64,000 nucleotides of DNA from Paragonimus westermani. Its lineage: Eukaryota > Platyhelminthes > Trematoda > Plagiorchiida > Troglotrematidae. Numbering within the stretch: the first letter of the stretch is position 1; each line of letters opens with the position of its first letter. The position numbers and the translations under genes are program-made. Shown piece after piece: positions 22,931 through 33,220 of the stretch. The stretch covers positions 1-64,000 of the forward strand of contig QNGE01003554.1 of NCBI GenBank assembly GCA_008508345.1, written 5' to 3'. The notes below the pieces were generated by a model. The model did not search any database, was not told the origin of the DNA, and worked only from the letters and a program-made list of their open reading frames with translations.

Positions 22931-23900
22931 CGTGGCGGTGAACCTTGGCCTGTTGACAAGCTAGGCAAGATCGTGCCCGCGCGCGAAGATCCTTTTGCAT
23001 ACCAGGCCAGACGTACCTATAGGAAATGAGCTTGGCCGTGGCCCGGATGCCAGGATGGGCTATGTTGTATAGCGTGTCGAACACACGTCGTCGGAAAAAA
23101 GTAGGAACTACTGGACGTGGATGTCCAGTAGAGGTATCGCAAGGGATAGTGTCCGCAGACGCTGGCAAAGTTTGATCAGTCAGCCATAGAGCTGATTGTT
23201 GGCAGGAGGCACGGAAATCATTTACCGAACGTTGTGCGTTGGCCATAGCGTTTAAGTCGATTGAGTCGTGACCAACCAGTGCCGACACTCGGGATAAAGT
23301 GCCAGCCACAACGTTATCGCTGCCAGAAACGTGGCGTACATCAGACGTAAACTGGGATACGAAGTCCAGATGGCGAACTTCGCGGGGCGAATGTCTCTCA
23401 GACCTACTGCGGAAGGCGAAAATCACCGGTTTGTGGTTGGTGAAAATCACAAACTGGTTTCCCTTGAAGGCATGTCGGAAGTGCCGAACGGCCGAGTAAA
23501 TTGCTAACAACTCACGACCGAACGTGTTATACCTCGTTTCAGCCGGAAGTAAACGTCTGGTAAAGAAAGCGAGCGGTTTCCAGAGTCCATCGACGAACTG
23601 TTGAAGTACGGCGCCGATTACGGTGTCTGACGTGTCAACAGCTACACTCATATCCGCGGCTGAGTTGAAGTGGTGCAACTTCACGGCGGTGGCAAATGCG
23701 TCCTTAATTCTATCGAACGACTCGATGGCTATTGGTGATAACTCTACGACTCCGTTGACACGGCCGCGGAGTAAATCGGTTAGAGGCTGCATAAGCTGAG
23801 CGCGATGTGGAATAAACCGCCTATAGTAGTTGACCATCCCGTTAAATCGACGAAAAGCGGCGAGGGTGGTAGGACAGTAAGAAGGGAGAGCAAATGTTGT
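22931..23900 (-). pseudogene. pol: gypsy RT thumb, RNase H and integrase zinc domain
   Basis: In the 386-codon ORF, residues from about 45 are gypsy pol. RRFNGMVNYYRRFIP is the RT thumb. RNase H follows: VAVDTSDTVIGAVLQQ, then RELLAIYSAVRHFRHAF and FTNHKPV, where the usual FTDHKP catalytic Asp is Asn. GSDNVVAGTLSRV closes RNase H. The integrase HHCC domain (FDTLYNIAHPGIRATAKLI; SCLACQQAK) has Tyr where the first His is expected. The first ~43 residues (24023-23895) are not gypsy. The ORF runs out of frame after CLACQQAKVHRH. Confidence 0.85.
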
Positions 23901-23984
23901 AAACAGACCAGTCACGTAAAAGTCGGAACTGGAGGCATATTGCTGTGAACCTGTGACTACAATAAAGATGAATGTGAAATCGGA

Positions 23985-24200
23985 ATTCACACTCCTTTGT
24001 CTTTTCAGCGTTTCTTCTAACAAACAAATTTGTCAAACTTCTCTTCTGGAGTTCCTCATTGTTCGTTCGTATAATTACATCTCTCACCAGACCGTCATGC
24101 CCTCTCTTCGTACCTTTCACTGTGCCCCTTAACCACGGATTTATGATGTGCGAATATCGTACGATAACACTAGGTCCCCGACCTTCAGGTCTCGTTTTTA
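23985..24200 (-). pseudogene. pol: BEL/Pao DUF5641-type C-terminal domain
   Basis: Within the minus ORF 24261-23842, PSVIVRYSHIINPWLRGTV and KGTKRGHDGLVRDVIIRTNN match the small beta-barrel domain that ends BEL/Pao pol proteins (usually WPLGRV...GxDGLVRxVxxRT). LQKRSLTNLFVRRNAEK is the end of the domain. Below about 23985 similarity stops and gypsy sequence begins within about 90 bases. Confidence 0.75.
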
Positions 24201-24369
24201 TTCGTGACACTTCTGCCGGTCCTGTAACGTTCTCAGGTAACACCGCACTCACCTCCTTCAAAAGTCGTCAGACAAACGGTCAACTTGTCAGTGTTTACTC
24301 ACAATTTGGTAACTGAGGCTCCTTCGGCTCCATGGACCGTTTGCTCGTTAAATTCAGTAACTGGTTGGA

Positions 24370-24790
24370 ACGTCCAGATTACCTGTATTATAAGCCGAAG
24401 GCCGACTTTTGAGTATCCTCTCTACTTCTGCCATGGTAGCTTGCAGAACCTTATCGTCTACGACCTTATCGCTCGTGGCCAATCGGAATATCTGCCTCAT
24501 CAAACTAATCAGGCGTTCCCATATGTCACCGAGATTACTGGCTCAGTGTAAATTGCACAACCATCCACAACTTTTATCCGTGACACAATGGCGCATCTTG
24601 TCTTGATTCCACGAATTAATAGTGTCCTGTGAATCTGATTCGGCCCCTCGAAAATTCAGTCCATTATCGCTATATATTTTGGACGGACCACCGCGTCCGG
24701 CAACAAACCTGTGAAGCGAACAAAAAAGAAGTCCGTCTTCCGTGTCACTTCTATATGAGTTCTGTGATCTCGACCTGTCTCGCAAGTCCT
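24370..24790 (-). pseudogene. pol: BEL/Pao integrase catalytic core
   Basis: LFCSLHRFVAGRGGPSKI leads into YSDNGLNF, which holds the second catalytic Asp. DTINSWNQDKMRHCVTDKS is a block characteristic of Pao integrases. After an in-frame stop and shift, GDIWERLISLMRQIF carries the catalytic Glu and TMAEVERILKSRP ends the core. The first catalytic Asp falls in the poorly readable part above 24800. Confidence 0.8.
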
Positions 24791-24875
24791 GATCGCGGGG
24801 TTATCGATTGGAGTTAACAGGCAGTAACTGTGTCTCCTCTCGAGACGATCGGGCAACCGGATCATTGCTCACAAG

Positions 24876-24876
24876 N
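24876..24876. other. Ambiguous base (n)
   Basis: The only non-ACGT base in the window. It lies inside the BEL/Pao integrase remnant, immediately before the 45-bp motif shared with 4248-4294, and may mark a joined contig or a collapsed gap. Confidence 0.95.
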
Positions 24877-24921
24877 GTCAACTTGAAAATAAACCAAATC
24901 CCCGACTACTCATCAGTAAAC
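24877..24921. repeat. 45-bp motif shared with 4248-4294
   Basis: GTCAACTTGAAAATAAACC then AAATCCCCGACTACTCATC, same orientation as the copy near 4.25 kb, with about three or four differences. It begins at the base after the ambiguous n. Confidence 0.6.
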
Positions 24922-25610
24922 TTCTATATGCATTGCTGTTACAGGGAGGCGAGTGAAAGTTCATCCAATTGGTTTTTCAATTGTTCGCTTGTGCTTGACG
25001 AACACAGAACTGATGTAATCTATGCCCACGGAGATAAATACTGGTTGAAAGACCAAGACACGACCCCTCACTTATGAGTTCCACCTGCCGACCACATGGT
25101 TTGGCGTTCCAAATCATGCACATTGCACAATTTTGTAATAGTCTGCGGACCGTCGAAATTCCTTGCTAGATTTAGTGTCGTTGGTGACTTTTTGATAGAA
25201 CCTGGGGTGCTACAAAATATTAATTTTCCAGTGATTGTTCAGAAAAAGCAGGCGAGTTTCAGAATGCTTGCTGGTAAAAGAGTGGGATGCCTCGTATCTT
25301 ACCGAAAGGTGGACCAGTTCGACCTTCCTCTGACTCGTAAGGTGCAATTTTTCGAAAAGGACAAGTTTCTACGAGGGCTCGTGAGACGTTTAAGGCAGCT
25401 GCTGGATACTTTCAGTGTGCTCGTTTTAATCACTCCAGTGTCGCTTCTTAAATGATGTTGTATCACCCGGACTATCCCCAATTCGGCCTCTCGGATGTAG
25501 CTTGGTCCTAAGGTCCCAGTGTCAAAGCTTCCACAATCCGACAGGATTTCAGTGTTAACTACCTCTTGAACTGTAGTAAAATTGCCATTTCCCGTCGCAG
25601 CACCTTCCAA

Positions 25611-26040
25611 CTGACACAGAAGGTGAACACATCAAACCATGAACTCGCCCTTCAGCATTGGTGAACAGAAATTACACTCTTTCCTCAGCCGTTCTTGCGG
25701 AATTTCGCCCAGCGCCTTTGAAGCAGTTGACCACTCTGATTTTTCCTGTCCCAGAATGTCAGGTCCATGAAGCCACCTTTCCTATTATATCCTTGCTCTT
25801 CTGTCGTGGCAGCATCACCTAAAGCGAGAACGAAGAGGCTTGGTAATGGATAGAAGATCTCGCAACTCAACTATGTGTCCGGTGTTGTACAGTGTCATGC
25901 TGTCCGTTTGAAGATGTGCTGCCTTCTCATGCCGCCTCTGTTGGCATTTAACATTTGATTCGTTCCTGGAGAACACGTTAAACAAGACGCACGGCAGGGC
26001 AGTTCTCCGAAAGCATTCGAAAGCATCAACCTATCTGGCC
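25611..26040. other. No recognisable gene
   Basis: No ORF above 61 codons and no motif. The RT and protease parts of the minus-strand BEL/Pao element would be expected here but could not be read. Confidence 0.4.
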
Positions 26041-26215
26041 AATAATTAGCGTGGCAGATTTATGATTTCGGAGAAGATACAACTGTGAAAGGACAGGGCT
26101 TTGGCTAGGGTCGGACCAGCGACAGACAACATGCCTCAACGCGGCAAGCGCTCCACCAGTTGAGCTACGAAATCAGACGGGAAGTTCGGGATTCTCACAT
26201 TTGGACACTGTTACC
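26041..26215 (-). repeat. tRNA-derived SINE copy 1
   Basis: The minus strand contains a tRNA-like head: GTAGCTCAACTGGTGGAGC fits the RNA polymerase III A box (TRGCNNARYNGG), and GGTCCGACCCT about 45 bases later is close to the B box GGTTCRANNCC. A tail follows (AGCCCTGTCCTTTCACAG, GAAATCATAAATCTGCCA). A second copy with the same internal words lies on the other strand at 26470-26620. SINEs of this type are transcribed by pol III and mobilised by LINE proteins. Confidence 0.7.
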
Positions 26216-26284
26216 CACCCGTCTCGAGCGGTTCATGGTGGAGTCAACCGCCGCCACTGGTGAGCATATAAATTGTATTACTAA

Positions 26285-26345
26285 TAAGTGGTTTGGCAGA
26301 TTTATGACTTCAGATGATACCCAACTGTAAAACCTCAGGGCACCA
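26285..26345 (-). repeat. tRNA-derived SINE, tail-only fragment
   Basis: TGGCAGATTTATGACTTCAG and CCAACTGTAAAACCTCAGG on the plus strand repeat the tail of copy 1 (26053-26100) in the same orientation. The tRNA-like head is missing, so this is a 5'-truncated copy or an internal duplication. Confidence 0.6.
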
Positions 26346-26469
26346 CCTGAATTGGTGGATTCCAGCGTGAATTGTTTGAGAAATCCTGCAGAGAGAGTCG
26401 ATCCCCTGAATCATTTGGTGGATTCTATATGAGACAGTGAGACGGCTTGGTAACAGATTCCAACTGCGA

Positions 26470-26620
26470 AATTTCCGAGTTTCAGATTTGGCTCCATAAC
26501 TTGGCTAGTAAAGCGCTCGCCGCGTTGAGGCATGCTGTCTGTCATTGGTTCGACTCCAGCCGAAGCCCTGATTTTCACAATTTGGTCTCATCTATCTGGC
26601 TAACTTGAGTATCGAAAAGG
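26470..26620 (+). repeat. tRNA-derived SINE copy 2, opposite strand
   Basis: AGCGCTCGCCGCGTTGAGGC, ATGCTGTCTGTC and the perfect B box GGTTCGACTCC match the head of copy 1 on the opposite strand. The A-box region (TGGCTCCATAACTTGG) is degraded. The following AGCCCTGATTTTCACAATTT corresponds to the start of the copy 1 tail. Copies 1 and 2 thus form an inverted pair about 250 bp apart. Confidence 0.7.
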
Positions 26621-27829
26621 ACCTGTTAATTTGCGGTCGTTGAGCAATTAAATGGGTCAAACTACGTGATGAATCCGGACGGTTTGCTTAAGCCGGCTTA
26701 TTAAGCATGTGGGATGAAGTGGAGGCAGGTGGAAGGTCTTATAACGGCAGTCCACCGCAGCTTGCTTACACTCACCAACACTGTGCTTCCAGAATCTGCC
26801 GGTAGAGACACTAAAGTTTTCATGGCCGTGAAAGCGAACACAGGATAAGATGATTACACAGGTTTGACGAATTTTGCGAAGTTCGTACAACTCACGTGGG
26901 CTGTGTTACCTGGCTAATTCTCACGACTCTAACCAGGCAAACACTAGTGTGTTATATCTACGCCCCCAGTAACAACTCATGTGCTAACCCCATCGGACCA
27001 TTATGAATGTATTGTGTTTAGGCTGATGATAAAACAAAAAACGAGATCGTTTGCTGGGCGCTTCTCCACGCAACTTGAATAAGTCCGTATGAACCGCCGA
27101 TATCAGTGGACGTGTATTCGGAATAGGGTGTGGAAAAAGCTGATAACGGCTGACTGAGCCTGCAGATAGTATGAGTAGAACTGATGGAATGAGGGTATTG
27201 GAGGTGAATGTTGAAGTTGTTAAAATCCGTTGCGTTCTTTTGAGATTACTGACCTCTGATTGGTACTAAAAGCTGGCCCTACACTTTGATATCTTCCTCA
27301 AATGAACCGCATTATTAAGCTTTGTTTTTACACAAACTGCTGTTACTTCTTCCTCTACTGTTACTCAGCCCGAGACCTGTAAATTTCCAAATGCCAGAAT
27401 CAAACATTTTCCTTCAGTCTTTTTTCTTGGATAACCTATATTTTCTTTTGCTTTTTAATAAACAAACAATCACTTTGCTCCAAACTATCTGACGAATATT
27501 TGTTTGAGCGAGCTTCATTCCGTTTTATTGCTCACAATTACTGAGCGACGCCTGTTTGTCAGTTTGTTATACAGGCACCTACTTTGTTTAATTTTTAGGT
27601 CTTTTCACATCCAAGGTGTGTCACCATTCCTAACAATTATGGCGTTCTCAAAACTGATCCTGATTTCTTGAGCCAGGGTTCTGTTTGTTTGTTTGAGGGC
27701 CCCTCGAAATGAGCAGGTACCCGGCCGGGAAACGGTGACGAGGGTGATAGTGGTCACACCCCGGAAGATGGAGAGTGTGTCTAAACCCACCGTTGTTTTC
27801 TCGCTCGACCTAATATTGCCCTACTGAAT
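26621..27829. other. No recognisable gene
   Basis: ORFs are below 80 codons. The right end should contain the leader and perhaps the 5' LTR of the plus-strand BEL/Pao copy that becomes readable near 27830; no second LTR was found. Confidence 0.45.
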
Positions 27830-27859
27830 GCTCCCATTGACGTTTCTGGTGATCTGTTG

Positions 27860-29173
27860 GAAGAAAAGATTACCCTAAAGGCAGAGGGGCTGGAAGTGAT
27901 AAGTAGACTACTGGTACCTCCCAACAGAAGTCCGCAGGCTCCTGGAACCCAAACCCGTCTCAACAGCCGGGGTTGGATTTATCGCAGCGTCGAGAGAAAA
28001 TGTCAACCCCTCCTTCCAAATACAGGCCTCTCAAACAAACCCTTTTTCAGACCCTATTGAATCGTTAGAGCGGGTTTTCATACCGTTGTTTCCTGGCGTC
28101 AGTCCCCCGAACAGTGGGGTAGACAGTTTCGATGAATCACCGAAGAATTATTTCACCTTGGCAGGAAAGTTCGAAAGTAACGTGGGGCTAAACTGGTTGA
28201 CGAATGATCACAGCTTTCCCATTTGTTGCAATATTGTCGTGGTTGAGCGAAAGAGACAATCAAACACTGATTACTCTTGCCAAGGGAGGTGGGGTTTACA
28301 GAGGCTACAGGAATTTTGCACCAATAAGTTGGCCGCCCACACGATATTACGCGCGTGGTGAGTAAAAAAGTTTACATGGGTCCTACATAAGTCGCTGGCG
28401 AGGATGATGGCTTACGTAGACTAGCCAATGAGATGAAGGGCTCTCAGGCGATGTTGGTGGAGCCAGATTACAGTGCGGAGCTAAATCGCTCAACCAACCC
28501 CGTTAAAGCAGCCAAGCGGTTGCCTGACCATCTACAGGAAAGATGGGCGGAAGTTGCCGGGAGGAGATTCGAGTGCGGGAAGGAGCCTACCCTTAACGAC
28601 CTACTAAACTTTGTGAAGAAAAGAGTGGCGGCCAATGCTAGTCAGTATGGCCAGTTGGCTGTTCACTCAGAAAGCAGAAGAGGCAATCCAGTATCCTCTG
28701 AACCCTCTAGAGTCAGGTGCTCCAGATGCAACGTTGGAGTGAGTGCGCCTTATGAGAAGGCGAACTTAAAATGCCCACTAAGTCAGAGCAGCCACTTCAT
28801 ATCTGATTGTGGTTGGTTCATCGGCCAACCTGTGAATCAACGCAAAGCAGTATCGAGGATAGCCGGGCGTTGTTTTGTTTGCTTGAAAGCGAACCGTGTG
28901 GCAAGGCCTAGCAGCGTACAGATAAAATATACGATAGCGGGTTGTAGTCGACGCCTTCTTACGTTGGTTTATGAAGACAAGACTGAAAGGTGTAAGAAGG
29001 AGACGGCAAGGTCATCCTTGTGCGGTGCGGTCCAATGTAAACGGCTTGTGTCCAGGATTCGTCTCTCTCAGACTGGTTGGCCTGGAAGTGTCAGTGACGA
29101 TGTAAGCCTGTTAGATGATGTTCCGTACTGTACACGGAACTTAAGCAACTTCATGCAACAAGGTATCAGTTGA
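27860..29173 (+). pseudogene. gag: BEL/Pao gag (copy B)
   Basis: Blocks in three successive frames: DLLEEKITLKAEGLEV (27850), then an open frame from about 27985 to 28361 with NPFSDPIESLERVFIPLFP, SPKNYFTLAGKFESNVGLN and a frame-shifted remainder, then the ORF 28433-29173. The last begins after the gag core (KRLPDHLQERWAEVAG; LLNFVKKRVAANASQYG) and continues into a Cys-rich part (RCSRCNV; NQRKAVSRIAGRCFVCLKANRVARP) in which the third ligand of the knuckle is changed. Gag coats the RNA in the family. Confidence 0.8.
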
Positions 29174-29292
29174 GTTGCAATCCTTGGATCAGGAGCATTC
29201 TACCATATTGTACGGTGAAACAGCTGCTGTTGACTCATGCTGACATTGTACGTTAATCGGAGCTAGAAAGATGGACCCATCTGGAGAGTGTT

Positions 29293-30003
29293 CTTCTCAA
29301 GATCTTAACTGGAACTGGAGTAGGGATTCTGATAGGTTGCGACATCTGTGAAGTGCACTGTGTGCTGGAGCAGAGACTGGGCAATATCAATGAACCTTAT
29401 GTGAGTGAGACCACTTCCGGCCGGGTCTCCAAGGTCTATGTCGTATCATACCTTGGAATAAACTTTGTGCAAGCCCCCTTGTAGCACCCTAGGTCACGCT
29501 GGATGAGTTACTTCGAAGGATGTATGAGTTGGACTTCACTCTCGAAAGCACTTCGGGGGACGAAGAGCCTGCTGTCATGTAGCATTAAAGGACGGTCACT
29601 GGGCGATAGGCTTGTAGTGGACACAAGGCAGATGGGTATTGTACACCAACAAACAGGTGGCTGAGAAACGCCTTACCGCATTGGAGTGAATGCTGATTCA
29701 GGACCTAAAACTAAGCGCTGGCTACTTGGCCCTGATAATGGAACATATCGAGAGGAGCTACACAAGTAAAAGTGTTGCGACTACAGCAAAGAGAGGGTAT
29801 TGACAAAACGATTCGGCGCTTAACCCGAATAAGTCTGGAAGGATGCGGAAGGTCTTTGATTCTGCCGCTAAACGCCGAGGTGTGTCTCTCAGCAAAACCT
29901 TACCCCAGGGTCCGGACCTAAATAACAATTTGTTAGAAGTGCTTCTGTGTTCTCGCAGGTACCCCGTGACAGCCTTTGCTGACACTGAGGAGATGTTCAT
30001 GCT
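29293..30003 (+). pseudogene. pol: BEL/Pao protease end and RT start (copy B)
   Basis: From 29293 the frame reads LLKILTGTGVGILIGCDICE, the block that ends the Pao protease domain, then VLEQRLGNINEPYV. A later frame gives LDELLRRMYELDF near 29500 and NKQVAEKRLTALE*MLIQ near 29650, where a stop interrupts the N-terminal RT region. The ORF at 29843 reads VFDSAAKRRGVSLSKTL, QGPDLNNNLLEVLL and RRYPVTAFADTEEMF, the first RT blocks including the Asp of motif A. The sequence after 30003 no longer matches. Confidence 0.85.
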
Positions 30004-30780
30004 AGCCACGCGCGTACGCACGCACCTTATTCAGATGCGCACGCTCAACGAGACACAACACGGCTGATTCACTTGGTACCAAACCGGTGGTGCCTGCGTA
30101 CATCCGTACGGTTGTTGTCAGTTCGACCAAACACATTGCTCGAACTGTAGAATACTGGCCAGCAGTGCACGTTTGTCAACCTATTACATCACACTTCCGA
30201 ACAGTGGCTAACGCGCTTGATTTCCTTACGTATGTTTTGTCCGTGCTGTCTGGTTCCATTTTGGTCATTTTGGCGAACCGTCCGGACTTACGTCAGTGAA
30301 CGTCGATTTAAGATTTGAATTGCTTCATTACATTTGTTTGCCGTTCGTTTCATTTGACTCATATTATCAGATCGAGGCGCACGCCATGCGACTCATTCAC
30401 TAATAACGTAAACAGAACACGCGGAGGTAGGTCATACAATTACTTTATTCACTAATACTTGTACCTTTGTTCGACCGTGACGTTTACTCTAGAATAACCG
30501 CAGCTGTCAAAGAATCTCTCGTGGATGTTCACGGCTTGCAGCCTGGCGCTTTCCAATGCAACTTGAAGAACTCCAGACCCCATTCAAGGCCACCCACACC
30601 GTGGCACTAGAGACAACGTTAGTCTTTTTGCAAACGACTTCGTATAGGCTAGTACTGTTCGTTCAGTAGGGTTCACTGAGTCTTACTTCAGTTTTACCGC
30701 TGTGGTTAAACCACAGAGCCAAGTGCGTGCATTTATCTGCAGACACGTACATCGCTATTTTTGTGGACTCTACGGTTATA
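30004..30780. other. No recognisable gene
   Basis: The ORF at 30087-30299 (+) has no motif. No continuation of the BEL/Pao pol could be read. Confidence 0.45.
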
Positions 30781-31510
30781 GATAAATGAACTCGTGTACA
30801 TAAACGTGCATATATTTGTTGTCAGTTATTTGTAAGTATGTACACATTCGTGAATGTACATATATATATGCTTGCATATTCATATATTCACATGTGCATA
30901 CATACTGTGGAATAAGTGGCAATGAACATATGCAAATAAACACAAGAAATGCAGGTCGGTTTTAGTATGTACACCAAATTGCGCATGTGTAGGTCTATAT
31001 TCATCAAAGTATATATGTGTATTCATGTATGTATTTGTGGATATTTACTTGGACGTAAATATACCTTCATATAGGTACAAAGGTATAAAAATGCATTTGT
31101 CTACCAACCTAAGCATGTATGTATATAGGTAAACACATTCATGTTGGTAGGCATATAGTCTTTGATATACACATTCATATATGTCGGTATAATGATGTAT
31201 ATGTACACAAGTATACAGGTGTGTATATTCTTCGGCGGCTTCGTTGGAATATATGTGTATTCACATGACTTTGAAAAACTGAAAGAGCACACGTTGAGTG
31301 TTGAAAAGTTTGATGTGACGTTCCAAATCCACACCGGAATCCGTTACTAGACAGAAATACGTGTTCACATACTTTCATTAAATGTATGTATGTGCATGGA
31401 AATTGAAACTATGCATGTGAAATCACACTATTTCATTTTTCTCCCCATGTATATGTATACACACGGATACGCATATACATTTGCTCACTTCGAGGTATTT
31501 TTACACACAT
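30781..31510. repeat. TA-rich low-complexity tract of ATGTAT-type words
   Basis: Words such as ATGTATGTATA, TACATATATATATG, CATATATTCACATG and GTATATATGTGTAT recur irregularly over about 700 bp, with alternating purine and pyrimidine along most of the tract. It is a degenerate simple-sequence region rather than a regular tandem array. A short normal-composition segment at 31230-31340 interrupts it. Confidence 0.75.
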
Positions 31511-31829
31511 ACGCGCGGGTAACTCGAAAGTCGGTTCAACTTTCCGCGTTGTCATTGTCAACTTAAATTTATGCTCTGGTAATGCTCTGTGCACCAAAAC
31601 CTTGCATACGATTAGAGTAATCAGTTAGATAGTGACATATTACCTCTTTATTTATAGTGTTGTTTGCGTTTTATGTCCGTTTTGCTTCGCTCCGTCGCAT
31701 TTATATTGGGAATTATTGAAAGCTAACCGCCTTATATTGCATAGTGTTTGCTCCTACCGACAATGACTCGCTTGGACTCAACAGGCACTGTCTAAAGCAC
31801 TGAGCATTTGCTGCCGGTACGGGTGCCAA

Positions 31830-32033
31830 ATGGCTCTACAAAACAGTATACAGTGCCATCGGTGCCTGGATGAGTATCACTTCAAATGCATTGGCTCCAA
31901 CAAAAACCAGCACATGCGGTTTGTTTCTTCACCTCTCGATTTTGTCTGCATGGGCTGCAGGTTTGGCGACAGCCAAGGTGACACTTTGCTGTTGACTGGT
32001 CACGCACCTACCACGAAAGGCGCAGTGAGGTAG
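31830..32033 (+). pseudogene. LINE copy B ORF1 PHD-like zinc finger
   Basis: 67-codon ORF with IQCHRCLDEYHFKCIG followed about 20 residues later by FVCMGC. The C-x2-C ... H-x2-C ... C-x2-C spacing resembles the second half of a PHD finger, a domain found in ORF1 proteins of some CR1-type LINEs. The first Cys pair of a complete finger is not visible. The position about 1.4 kb upstream of the endonuclease fits ORF1. Confidence 0.6.
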
Positions 32034-32592
32034 AGAAGGTGCGACCATAAATGTGGGGCTCTTCTTGATTCTGTATCTCTTTTCATTTTCTCCACGCAGA
32101 GTGAGATGAAAAAGCACCAACGGACTGAGTTGGAAAGAGAGTTGACACTGTAGTCTTTGGATGAGTACATAGCCATCTCAACTGCATATATGAGAGAAAC
32201 TGCAATAAAAGTGGAAGAGAGAACTCCCGGAGAAAGCGGACATTTTCTATTAGGCCACTTTCCGCGACATTTCTAACCAAATCAGCCAATTCAATCTTAG
32301 TACCTTCATCCTCCTTGGACTTCGTGAGTTTAGTACTGTCGAGCAGGCTGCGCGCCAAGACAGACAAAATGTCGCTTGGCCTTTTGAGAACGTTAACGGC
32401 CATGCTCAGCCTCAAGACGGTGGTAAGAAAACAGTGGCGTTGAAGTCCGTCAGCGTTCACCTAAGATGCATGTTTTTCGACCGCACTCAGCAAGAGAGGG
32501 TGTGAAGTGAGCAGCGGAATGAGACTAAACCACAACCCATGGCAGGCCGGAATCTAAAACCGAAGAATAAGGTCGTAGTCCCCACCCATTAA

Positions 32593-33220
32593 GTGTCCGC
32601 CCAGACCCCCGTATCCGTAGAAGAAAAAGGGGACGTTGATTGCGTGGTTATTTCAACGATCGACACCGCTAGCGGAGGTGAGATTATCGACAGCACTGAA
32701 ATACCGCGCAAGCCGCTTTCCAAATTATCTGCCCCAAACCCACCAAACGTCCCAGCAGAAAAATCTTCACCTCAAGAGTTCGGAACGGAAGTAGCCTACT
32801 GGAGCTGCCTCCTAAGATATGAGAAGCAATTCTCCGGCCCACCCCACCAGGGACTTCTGTCAATGGCCTCATAACGAAGCGCTCTTTTAGGCCCCGCACC
32901 TCGCAGACAAAATGGCAAATTTTTCGTGGGTGAAAGCCTCCAAACAACTCCCAAGAAGCGGAATTTAACGGGGATGCAAAGACCGCAAGTTGTGATACCA
33001 AGAATGCTGTTCAAGCGTCCTGTAAGGTCATTGACGTATGCGAAGTCTCTGGTGTCTCGCCTGCAGCCTCAAAGGGTGGCCGCCGGTAAAATTTGGGGTA
33101 GAAAAGGCAGTACGACCCCACTACGCTCCTTAATTCTAGGTTTCCTTTGCAAGGCACTTCCTCGCAATATTCTGTCTCTTATGTTGTTCAATTCAACAAA
33201 GAATTAGATTTTAATTGTAT
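32593..33220 (+). pseudogene. LINE copy B ORF1 body and ORF1-ORF2 boundary
   Basis: Open stretches at 32593-32874 (VEEKGDVDCVVIST; PRKPLSKLSAPNPPNVPAEK, a Pro/Lys-rich linker) and 32926-33207 (TPKKRNLTG; RPVRSLTYAKSLVS) lie in the right place and strand to be the LINE ORF1 body, a likely disordered nucleic-acid-binding region. They contain no diagnostic motif. The assignment follows from collinearity with the finger upstream and the endonuclease downstream. Confidence 0.45.

Larger units (their letters stand above)
21940..23900 (-). mobile_element. Ty3/gypsy retrotransposon pol fragment (RT thumb, RNase H, integrase)
   Basis: Two long minus-strand ORFs (24023-22863 and 22968-21940) carry, in order, the RT thumb, RNase H, the zinc-binding and catalytic integrase domains and the integrase C-terminus. 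A frameshift near 22930 joins them. The C-terminal HSGRRVHWP motif near 21955 recalls gypsy elements of flukes (CsRn1 type), which is an inference. The 5' side is cut at about 23900, before the palm with its YxDD box, and is followed directly by BEL/Pao sequence. LTRs were not identified. Confidence 0.9.
23985..25610 (-). mobile_element. BEL/Pao pol fragment (integrase and C-terminal domain)
   Basis: Minus-strand blocks in order: the region before the integrase (REAELGIVRVIQHHL; LRVRGRSNWSTFR; DTRHPTLLPASI) at 25610-25250, the integrase core (YSDNGLNFRGAE; SWNQDKMRHCVTDKS; WERLI; TMAEVERILKSRP) from about 24790 to 24370, and the DUF5641-type C-terminal domain (VIVRYSHI; GTVKGTKRGHDGLVRDVII) at 24180-24020. 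Stops and frameshifts occur throughout, and the stretch 24870-25200 is barely readable. It lies head-to-tail with the gypsy pol on the same strand. Confidence 0.8.
27830..30003 (+). mobile_element. BEL/Pao gag-pol remnant (copy B)
   Basis: Collinear plus-strand blocks: gag N-terminus (LLEEKITLKAEGLEVISR), gag core, a Cys-rich region, the end of the protease/start of pol, and RT up to about 30003. Each block is readable but frames shift repeatedly and several stops occur, so this is a relic. Similarity ends within the RT fingers at 30003 (VTAFADTEEMF). The RT palm, RNase H and integrase are absent, so the 3' half has been lost. Confidence 0.85.

Noticed and set aside
24059..24316. Plus-strand ORF of 85 codons
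   Set aside because: Antisense shadow of the BEL/Pao C-terminal domain on the minus strand.
26090..26185. Functional tRNA gene on the minus strand
   Set aside because: The head resembles a tRNA, but a second copy with the same non-tRNA tail lies nearby, and the B box is imperfect; a SINE fits better.
26687..26707. Near-palindrome GCTTAAGCCGGCTTATTAAGC
   Set aside because: Short and isolated; expected by chance in 64 kb, and no neighbouring feature needs it.
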